A stretch of DNA of 8,509 bases, taken from contig CAZYEI010000048.1 in NCBI GenBank assembly GCA_964646425.1, positions 1-8,509 of the forward strand, given 5' to 3'. Both the position numbers and the translations under genes were made by a program. This stretch comes from CAZYEI01 sp964646425 (GTDB lineage: Bacteria > Bacillota_I > Bacilli_A > RFN20 > JAISJY01). The notes beneath the pieces were generated by a model. It saw only the letters and a program-made list of their open reading frames with translations, searched no databases and was not told where the DNA came from. Shown one piece after another: positions 1 to 5,402 of this stretch (positions are counted from its first letter, which is position 1; each line of letters starts with the position of its first letter).

Positions 1-1
1 T

Positions 2-40
2 TGTCAACATCTTTTTTTAACTTTTTTTAACTTTTTTTAT
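2..40 (-). promoter_or_regulatory. Phased A-tracts (UP-element-like) upstream of a -35 TTGACA
   Basis: On the plus strand, positions 11-20 and 21-30 are identical decamers (CTTTTTTTAA) and 31-40 differs only in the last base. On the minus strand this gives three runs of seven A spaced exactly 10 bp apart, or one helical turn, an arrangement known to bend DNA. Just downstream on the minus strand, 7-2 reads TTGACA, a consensus -35 box. A-tracts directly upstream of a -35 are typical of UP elements at strong promoters such as those of rRNA or tRNA operons. The matching -10 would lie outside the window, so the promoter and the gene it serves are inferred. Confidence 0.5.
11..40. repeat. Tandem 10-bp repeat, three copies
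   Basis: There are three head-to-tail copies of a 10-bp unit (C, seven T, AA). The first two are identical and the third ends in AT. The unit length equals one DNA helical turn, which makes a structural role more likely than simple slippage, although slippage in A/T runs could produce the same pattern. Confidence 0.75.
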
Positions 41-158
41 TTTTATCTTTTCGATAATATTTTATATAGTTTAATATACTATGAACAATTATAAAGATAG
101 TACTTTTTTACTTATTATATTCTAATATTTTTATCTTATATATAATAGTAGATATGTC

Positions 159-380
159 TTATTGTAAAAAGAATACATCTACTGTTAATCCTAATCCATC
201 TGCTAGTTTATGTATTGCCAGAAGCGATATATTTCTTTTACCTCTCTCAACATCAGAAATATAATTTCGATGAAGACCACTTCTAAAAGATAATTCTTCA
301 ATTGATATGCCTATCATTTTTCTTAATTTTCTAACACGTTCTCCAAACATTAACAATTGATACGCCGAAATTTTATCCAT
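159..380 (-). CDS. Small Xre-family helix-turn-helix regulator, restriction-controller-like
   Basis: This is a 73-residue, single-domain DNA-binding protein of the Xre/Cro (HTH_3) type. The five-helix fold covers about residues 12-70. The helix-turn-helix lies around 26-50, and its recognition part GLHRNYISDVERGKRN (35-50) closely resembles small C-type controller proteins of restriction-modification systems and short phage-type repressors. There is no second domain, so it probably acts as a dimer on its own or a neighbouring promoter. The ATG at 380 lies inside the end of whiA (8-base overlap, ATGGATAA), with a GGAG about 10 bases upstream, so translation is probably coupled to whiA. The internal Met11 has no ribosome binding site. 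The stop is TAA. The HTH family is clear; the target is unknown, and no restriction or modification gene is visible in this window. Confidence 0.85.
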   Translation of the reverse strand: MDKISAYQLLMFGERVRKLRKMIGISIEELSFRSGLHRNYISDVERGKRNISLLAIHKLADGLGLTVDVFFLQ

Positions 381-1323
381 TCAATAATTTCTCCATTTTC
401 TTTATTTCTTTTTGTAATTTTTCAAATTCATTATATATTGTAGATTTTGATATTGTTTCACCAGTTAATTGGTTATATACATCAGCCAATCCCGTTAAAG
501 CAAGTTCTTCATATTCTAAGCGGATTTCAATAATTTTTTGTTGTCTTGGAGTAAGTGTTTCAAATAAAGAATATTTATGTAAATCTTCAATTATCTGTTT
601 ATGTTTCTTATATAAATCAGCAGTTTTTTTACTATTTGCAATATCACAGTTCAATGCCCTATTACTGCTATTAACAAAATCTTTATGAATACGATAATCT
701 TCAAAAAACATCAATCCATCGCTTGACTTTATTAATTTTAAAAAATCAGCTATATTTTCAGATTTTTTTAAATACGTAATATATTTATTTCTTCTTTTTG
801 TTACTTTAGCATCTAATTTATATCTATTAAGTAAATTTGCCATATATTTTGCTAAATCCTCTTCATTGCAACTTATTTCTAAATGATAACCGCTTTGAGG
901 ATGATTAACACTGCCACTCGCCAAAAAAGCACCTCTTAAATAACATTTTAAAATATCTAAAGATGCTATTAATTGTTTACTTGGAGTAGCATTCATTTGC
1001 CCATTTTCTTCCATAATTTCTAACTCTTGCAAAATCCTACGTGGATTATTAGTTGTAGAAACCATGTATACTTCATTTTTTTTAAACCTAGAGTTAATGC
1101 TATATGTTATTTGAGGAATTATATGAAACACTTCTTGAAACATAAGATAAATGAAATCAGCAGTTTTTTTATTTTCTGTCCTTATTCTTATTTCTAATCC
1201 TTTACTTGCAATACTTAAAGTCCCATTTATCTTAACTAAAGCTGCTAACATCGCCAATTTTTCTTCATATGTTTCATCAACAATTTGGCTTACTTCATTC
1301 TTAATATCTTCAGTAAATGACAT
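373..1323 (-). CDS. whiA: WhiA, DNA-binding regulator with LAGLIDADG-like and HTH domains
   Basis: WhiA combines a degenerate, non-cutting LAGLIDADG homing-endonuclease fold with a C-terminal helix-turn-helix. In actinomycetes it controls sporulation and division genes; in Bacillota it affects chromosome segregation, cell division and metabolism. From the chosen start it has 316 residues, the usual family size. Family hallmarks are GAFLASGSVN (131-140) followed by GYHLEI (145-150), YLKKSENIADFL (184-195), and FEDYRIHKDFVNS...NCDIAN (207-230). The HTH is near 266-308 (ISKSTIYNEFEKL at 291-303). The ATG at 1323 is chosen because GGAG (1335-1332) sits 8 bases upstream and the protein then starts MSFTEDIKNE, as expected. 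The in-frame ATG at 1329 is too close to that site, and the one at 1374 lies upstream of the promoter. The usual preceding genes rapZ and glmR are absent; trxB with its terminator lies there instead. Confidence 0.95.
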   Translation of the reverse strand: MSFTEDIKNEVSQIVDETYEEKLAMLAALVKINGTLSIASKGLEIRIRTENKKTADFIYLMFQEVFHIIPQITYSINSRFKKNEVYMVSTTNNPRRILQELEIMEENGQMNATPSKQLIASLDILKCYLRGAFLASGSVNHPQSGYHLEISCNEEDLAKYMANLLNRYKLDAKVTKRRNKYITYLKKSENIADFLKLIKSSDGLMFFEDYRIHKDFVNSSNRALNCDIANSKKTADLYKKHKQIIEDLHKYSLFETLTPRQQKIIEIRLEYEELALTGLADVYNQLTGETISKSTIYNEFEKLQKEIKKMEKLLNG

Positions 1324-1345
1324 ATCCATCTCTCCATTCTTTAAT

Positions 1346-1373
1346 ATTATAACATAAACACTAAAAGTGTGCA
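1346..1373 (-). promoter_or_regulatory. whiA promoter, extended -10
   Basis: On the minus strand, TGT-TATAAT at 1354-1346 is a consensus -10 with the extended TG motif. A -35 with four of six matches (TGCACA, 1373-1368) lies 16 bases upstream. The predicted transcript starts near 1339, leaving a leader of only about 16 bases that just holds the GGAG of whiA. It follows the trxB terminator, so whiA and the Xre gene probably form their own unit. A short palindrome (CACT...AGTG, 1359-1369) overlaps the spacer and could be an operator or chance. Confidence 0.7.
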
Positions 1374-1380
1374 TTTTATT

Positions 1381-1438
1381 TTAAAACAAAAGCCTCTTAA
1401 GCATTTCTAACTATCTAAGATAGTTCAATCTTTGAGGC
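1381..1438 (-). terminator. Rho-independent terminator after trxB
   Basis: The minus-strand RNA can fold into a long rod. GCCTC (1438-1434) pairs with GAGGC (1396-1392), then short AAG/CTT and ATT/AAT stretches follow with small bulges, then a perfect 7-bp AACTATC/GATAGTT hairpin with a TTA loop. The stem is followed directly by TTTTGTTTT. It lies about 32 bases after the trxB stop and ends the uvrA-to-trxB operon. The split stem is unusual for a plain terminator, but I recognise no riboswitch consensus in it. Confidence 0.75.
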
Positions 1439-1469
1439 AATAAGTTTTAATTAATTAGCATCGATTTAA

Positions 1470-2384
1470 TTATATATTTTCAATAATATGTGTAGCAGCT
1501 ATGGCACCATCATTACAAGCAGTTACAATTTGACGAAGCGTTTTATCTACAACATCTCCAACAGCATATACGCCTTTTATTTTTGTTTGTTGATGCTTAT
1601 CTACACTAATATATCCATTTTCATTAACTATATCATAATCTTTTAAAAAATAAGTAACGGGGTCCGCTCCTATTAGTGGGAAAACAATTTTAGTTATTAT
1701 TTCTTCGTTTTTTTTAGTCTCTGTATTTTTTAAAACAACTGATGTGACACCATAGTTATCTCCTTTTATTTCCTTTAATATGTATGGTATTTTTATTTCA
1801 ATTTTAGGATTTGATTTAACTTTAGCAATCGTAGAAGGAGTACTTTTAAAGACATCTCTTCTATGTATCAAAAAAACTTTATTTGCAAATTTTGTTAGAT
1901 ATAGAGCCTCATTTAAAGCACTATTTCCTCCTCCAATAACTAACATATTTTCATTTTTATGAAGTGAGCCATCACAAACAGCACAATATGATACACCTCT
2001 ACCATAATATTTATCTTCATTTATAGCCCCAATCTTTCGCTCAACTGTTCCTGTGGCCACAATAATATTTTTAGTGAAGTATGTTTTATCTTCTATTACG
2101 ACTTCTTTTATTGTTGATTTAATGTTATTTATTTTTTTCACTTCACCATAAGCATAATCGGGATGAAATGCCATAACATGATTATACATTTCCATCGCCA
2201 ACTCTGCACCATTAATTTCAGTAAAGCCTGGGTAATTTTCAATAATTGATGTTTTAAGCATTTTTCCTCCAGGGGCATCTTTATCAACAATTAATACATT
2301 AATTCCTGCACGTCCTGCATAAATAGCAGCACTAAGTCCAGCAGGACCAGCTCCAATAATAATTACATCATATATCTTATCCAT
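1470..2384 (-). CDS. trxB: Thioredoxin-disulfide reductase
   Basis: This cytoplasmic FAD enzyme passes electrons from NADPH to thioredoxin. It has 304 residues, normal for the low-molecular-weight bacterial class. The FAD-binding GAGPAG is at 11-16. The redox-active CAVC is at 134-137, followed by DG. The NADPH-domain glycine motif GGGNSA is at 151-156, HRRD at 174-177, and the C-terminal FAD motif GDVVDKTLRQ at 276-285. In HRRDVFK the last position (180) is Lys where the E. coli enzyme has an Arg that helps hold the NADPH 2'-phosphate, a conservative change. The start at 2384 is supported by GAGGTG six bases upstream; an in-frame extension to 2423 would add 13 residues that do not fit the family. 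The gene overlaps ppaX by 8 bases (ATGGATAA). Related ferredoxin/flavodoxin-NADP reductases lack the CxxC, so the call is firm. Confidence 0.95.
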   Translation of the reverse strand: MDKIYDVIIIGAGPAGLSAAIYAGRAGINVLIVDKDAPGGKMLKTSIIENYPGFTEINGAELAMEMYNHVMAFHPDYAYGEVKKINNIKSTIKEVVIEDKTYFTKNIIVATGTVERKIGAINEDKYYGRGVSYCAVCDGSLHKNENMLVIGGGNSALNEALYLTKFANKVFLIHRRDVFKSTPSTIAKVKSNPKIEIKIPYILKEIKGDNYGVTSVVLKNTETKKNEEIITKIVFPLIGADPVTYFLKDYDIVNENGYISVDKHQQTKIKGVYAVGDVVDKTLRQIVTACNDGAIAATHIIENI

Positions 2385-3039
2385 TATTTTCACCTCTATT
2401 TGGCAATATGTTAAGCAAATCATATAATGAGTCTATCGCATAATCCACTTCGTTATCATTATAAAATTTACCCTTTATCGAATAATTAACAGCTATACAA
2501 TCAACATTAGCATTCTTAGCACTTTTTATATCTCCGATAGAATCTCCAATCATTATTGCATCATCATTATTAATGTTAAAATGTTTTAAAGCAATTTGTA
2601 TGCCATAAGGATTGGGCTTATATAATCCTTCAACATCATCTGCGCCTATTATTAATGAAAAATATTTATCTAATGAGAAATATTTTAAATTGCTTATAAT
2701 CACACTTTTAACTTTAGATGATATAATAGCTAATTTATATCCTCTTGCAACTAATTCTGTAATAACCTCAGTTGCCCCATTAATTAAAGTCAAAAAGTAT
2801 TTTGTATTTTTAGTGCTATAGTTGCGATATTCTTGTATCAGCACTTCCATATCTTCTTTAAAATACTTGGGAAATACCTCCATTAATGTTGGGCCTAAAA
2901 ACGAAATATATTCATTAAAAGTTGGCTCATAACCATTTCCGTATTTTTGAAATAAATAGTGATAGGACATAAATATCAACTTATCACTATCAATCAATGT
3001 TCCATCTAAATCAAATAAAATAATTTTTTTATTTTTCAT
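2377..3039 (-). CDS. ppaX: HAD-family pyrophosphatase, PpaX-type
   Basis: This HAD-superfamily hydrolase most probably splits the pyrophosphate released when HPr kinase/phosphorylase dephosphorylates HPr-Ser46-P. It has 220 residues, close to the roughly 216 of B. subtilis PpaX. Motif I is FDLDGT (9-14; nucleophile Asp10, acid/base Asp12), motif II is ISS (106-108), Lys141 lies in KPNP, and motif III GDSIGD is 165-170. GPTL at 49-52 matches the PpaX cap region. It lies after hprK and lgt, as in Bacillus, which supports this role over a phosphoglycolate phosphatase. The ATG at 3039 puts motif I at the usual distance from the N-terminus and overlaps lgt by 11 bases. The ATG at 3051 is possible. 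Neither has a good ribosome binding site (only an A-rich AAAAAAAAG), so translation probably depends on coupling to lgt. Confidence 0.85.
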   Translation of the reverse strand: MKNKKIILFDLDGTLIDSDKLIFMSYHYLFQKYGNGYEPTFNEYISFLGPTLMEVFPKYFKEDMEVLIQEYRNYSTKNTKYFLTLINGATEVITELVARGYKLAIISSKVKSVIISNLKYFSLDKYFSLIIGADDVEGLYKPNPYGIQIALKHFNINNDDAIMIGDSIGDIKSAKNANVDCIAVNYSIKGKFYNDNEVDYAIDSLYDLLNILPNRGENNG

Positions 3040-3982
3040 CTTTTTTTTCATTAATATATTGTGAGCTTCCCTCAGTATAGCACAATTCAATATATCCCTT
3101 CTTATTTGCAAAATATCTTGTTATTAATAACCAAGAAACTCCGCCAAGAATAAACAATACACTTGTAACAATAGATGTTGGGATTCCAAATATTTTCATA
3201 ATAAATATTTCGTTTCTAAAACTCTCTAAAACAACTCTAACTAAACCATACCATATAAAATACATAGCAGATAAATCACCATAATATCTATTTTTTGTCC
3301 AATATTTTCGCAATATAAAAGTGATTAAGAAAAATCCAAATAAATTTAACATCCCTTCATATAAAAATAAAGGTTGGGCTGCAAGGCCTTGACATTCGTA
3401 ATATATATCTGTTGCATAAATTTGCTGATTTAAAATAAACTTCGGTAGCCAACTTAATCTTTCTGGATCAACGCAAGCGCCAAACACCTCGCCATTAACA
3501 AAATTACCCCATCTACCTAATACTTGGGCAATTAAGATATTAGGAATAACTGTATCAAATAAATCGAATAAAGAAAATTTAAATTTATTTTTTTTGTAAT
3601 AAACAATTCCTGTTATTACGCCTAAAACTACACCACCTTGTACAGCGAGTCCACCTTCCCAAACCGCAATAGCATTAGCAAGAAAATTAAATGGTGCAAA
3701 TACGGAATCAAAATAATTATACAGAAATGAATGCATACTCCACATAGTAGTTATATTTGATACAACATACCATATTCTTGCACCAACTAATCCCATCGGA
3801 AAACAAATTAAAAATAAATCATTATATATTTCGGGTTTAATACCTCTTTTTTTTCCAAAGTATTGAGATAATTTGTAGGCTAAAAAAGCACCTATAAATA
3901 TTAACACAGCATACCACTTAAGTTCAAAACTACCAATTTTTAAAAAATTTTTATCTAATGGTTTACCATTTGCTAAAAACAT
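3029..3982 (-). CDS. lgt: Phosphatidylglycerol--prolipoprotein diacylglyceryl transferase
   Basis: This integral membrane enzyme transfers diacylglycerol from phosphatidylglycerol to the lipobox cysteine of prolipoproteins, the first step of lipoprotein maturation. It has 317 residues, somewhat longer than most, with a polar tail of about 27 residues after the last membrane helix. About seven hydrophobic helices are visible. The Lgt signature GRWGNFVNGEVFG is at 156-168 (Arg157 corresponds to an essential Arg of E. coli Lgt). The second conserved Arg lies in GLVRVVLESFR (246-256). In VWEGGLAVQGG (107-117) position 115 is Gln where E. coli has His103. A strong AGGAGG nine bases before the ATG sits inside the end of hprK, and start and stop overlap as TAATG. 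Position between hprK and ppaX is as in Bacillus. Confidence 0.95.
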   Translation of the reverse strand: MFLANGKPLDKNFLKIGSFELKWYAVLIFIGAFLAYKLSQYFGKKRGIKPEIYNDLFLICFPMGLVGARIWYVVSNITTMWSMHSFLYNYFDSVFAPFNFLANAIAVWEGGLAVQGGVVLGVITGIVYYKKNKFKFSLFDLFDTVIPNILIAQVLGRWGNFVNGEVFGACVDPERLSWLPKFILNQQIYATDIYYECQGLAAQPLFLYEGMLNLFGFFLITFILRKYWTKNRYYGDLSAMYFIWYGLVRVVLESFRNEIFIMKIFGIPTSIVTSVLFILGGVSWLLITRYFANKKGYIELCYTEGSSQYINEKKDEK

Positions 3983-4914
3983 TAAGATCTTCCTCCTTGC
4001 AATAATTTATTTAATTTTTTATTAAATTCTTTAGTTGCATCAAAGCCCTTATGTTTTAATAAGTAATTGTTAATGGCAACTTCAATAATATCAGCCATGT
4101 TTCTTCCGTCAGAAACTGGAATTTTAGAGTATGGAACTTGAACTCCTAATAATTCTTTGAATTGATCGCTATTTCCCAAACGTTCGAAATCGTGTTCTGA
4201 AGAAAAATGTACCAAATCTATATGTACATTAATATTTTCTTTTTCTTTATAAGCATTAATTCCAAAAACACGTGTAACATCAATAATCCCAATTCCACGA
4301 ACTTCCATAATTCCTGTAGTTAATTCTGGACAAGTTCCAATAAGTTCATTATTCAATCTAGTTATTTCTACTCTATCATCAGCTACCAAACGATGCCCTT
4401 TTCGAATCAATTCAAGGGCAATTTCGCTTTTACCAATTCCTGATTCTCCAGTCAAAAGAACTCCTACCCCATATACTTCTAATAATGTAGCGTGAATCGA
4501 AATTTTAGGAGCTAATAATTCATTTAAATATAGTAATAATTCAACATTAACCACTGATGTAGCTTTAGATGTTAAAAAAACAGGGAAATTCGCTTCGTTT
4601 GCTAAATCTAAAAGTTCTGGAGGACAAGGGTTTCCTCCTGAAATCACAATTGCAGGTGTTTCATCATTAATTAAAAAACTAAATCTTTTAATTCTAGTTT
4701 CTTTATCTAATGTTGCAATATATGCTGTTTCTTTATTGCCAATTAGCAGTAATCTTTTTAGTTCAGAGTAATCATAAAACCCACCCAATTCCAATCCAGG
4801 ACGATTTATTTGTTGGACAAAGATTGGCCGATTTAAAGATTCATTATCTCCAGATACTTGCTTAAACTTAAAATATTTTTGTAAGTCATATACAGTTATA
4901 CCATGATTTCCCAT
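3982..4914 (-). CDS. hprK: HPr kinase/phosphorylase
   Basis: This bifunctional enzyme phosphorylates HPr on Ser46 with ATP or pyrophosphate when glycolytic intermediates are high and removes the phosphate when they are low. It thereby controls CcpA-dependent catabolite repression and inducer exclusion. It has 310 residues, the standard length. The N-terminal domain covers about 1-130. The kinase domain has the active-site His141 (in SIHATLLEV), Walker A GESGIGKS (156-163), the ADD acidic pair (179-180) and the family signature MEVRGIGIIDV (203-213). The conserved C-terminus has GRN (270-272) and GFDATKEF. Two positions differ from usual: HG is HA at 141-142, and the loop usually read PV[KR]xGRN is PVSDGRN. 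AGGAGG nine bases before the ATG supports the start, which overlaps the preceding stop as TAATG. No ptsH or crh gene is in the window. Confidence 0.96.
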   Translation of the reverse strand: MGNHGITVYDLQKYFKFKQVSGDNESLNRPIFVQQINRPGLELGGFYDYSELKRLLLIGNKETAYIATLDKETRIKRFSFLINDETPAIVISGGNPCPPELLDLANEANFPVFLTSKATSVVNVELLLYLNELLAPKISIHATLLEVYGVGVLLTGESGIGKSEIALELIRKGHRLVADDRVEITRLNNELIGTCPELTTGIMEVRGIGIIDVTRVFGINAYKEKENINVHIDLVHFSSEHDFERLGNSDQFKELLGVQVPYSKIPVSDGRNMADIIEVAINNYLLKHKGFDATKEFNKKLNKLLQGGRS

Positions 4915-5402
4915 TACATAATACCTCCTAGTTGATCTTTATTTTGATGATAAGAAACAATCAAAGAGAAAATACCTTTCAACATTATTGTACATATCAT
5001 TATACCAATTAGGGTCCAAAAACCATTTATGATTAAATCATAGGAAAAAATCTCTACTGATATCCAAATCATCAATGATGATAAGATAAATTCAAAAAAT
5101 ATTTTGCCAAATAAAAGACTAGCAATTTGCTTAGAATTCATATTTTGCATATTTGCTATAACACCTTTTAATCTAAACGAAATATATATACTCGATAAAT
5201 ATTGCACACCTATATTTAGTAGTCCAAATAAAATCCCCGTATATACCAGCACAAATGTATTTGTATATGATACATTCCATCCAAATAATTTAAATAAAAA
5301 CAACGTTAAAACTAAAAATGTTAAACTTGTTATAAAGGTAATAGTAATCGAAATCATGCTTTGCTTTTTATTTTTCAAGAAAATCCCCCCATCATTCTTC
5401 AT
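4914..5402 (-). CDS. Uncharacterised membrane protein with four helices
   Basis: I do not recognise a family. The 162-residue product has about four hydrophobic segments: roughly 16-40, 49-73, 97-119 and 126-150. They are separated by a short basic-polar central loop (FRLKGVIANMQNMNSKQ, about 76-92). The N-terminus is Lys-rich (KNKKQ) and the C-terminus polar (HQNKDQLGG). There is no signal-peptide cleavage site and no Cys pair. The ATG at 5402 lies inside the end of uvrA (11-base overlap) with AAGAAG seven bases upstream. A TTG at codon 9, preceded by a G-run, is a second possible start. It occupies the place between uvrA and hprK where Bacillus carries the yvlABCD genes, including the holin-like membrane protein YvlD. 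This is similarity of position only, and the sequence does not look clearly like YvlD. Tight coupling to hprK suggests constant co-expression. Confidence 0.8.
   Translation of the reverse strand: MKNDGGIFLKNKKQSMISITITFITSLTFLVLTLFLFKLFGWNVSYTNTFVLVYTGILFGLLNIGVQYLSSIYISFRLKGVIANMQNMNSKQIASLLFGKIFFEFILSSLMIWISVEIFSYDLIINGFWTLIGIMICTIMLKGIFSLIVSYHQNKDQLGGIM

Larger units (their letters stand above)
1..158. other. Non-coding region after the Xre gene
   Basis: This very AT-rich stretch lies downstream of the minus-strand regulator gene, and I find no plausible coding region in it. Its left end holds the phased A-tracts and a TTGACA box described separately. A weak imperfect palindrome (ATAGT...ACTAT, about 66-82) is present, but there is no GC-containing stem with a T-run, so I could not identify a terminator for the whiA-xre transcript. 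A minus-strand TATAAT at 93-88 lacks a recognisable -35 partner at normal spacing and is probably chance in such AT-rich DNA. Confidence 0.6.

Noticed and set aside
1151..1357. Plus-strand open frame opposite whiA
   Set aside because: Antisense shadow of a strongly conserved gene, with no ribosome binding site or family resemblance.
1780..2821. Plus-strand open frames opposite trxB and ppaX
   Set aside because: Antisense shadows; low-complexity hydrophobic translations that arise easily opposite AT-rich coding sequence.
5380..5402. Mycoplasma code (TGA as Trp) extending UvrA
   Set aside because: Reading through TGA would add only about eight residues (WWGDFLEK) not typical of UvrA, and the Trp codons checked elsewhere are TGG; TGA is best read as stop.
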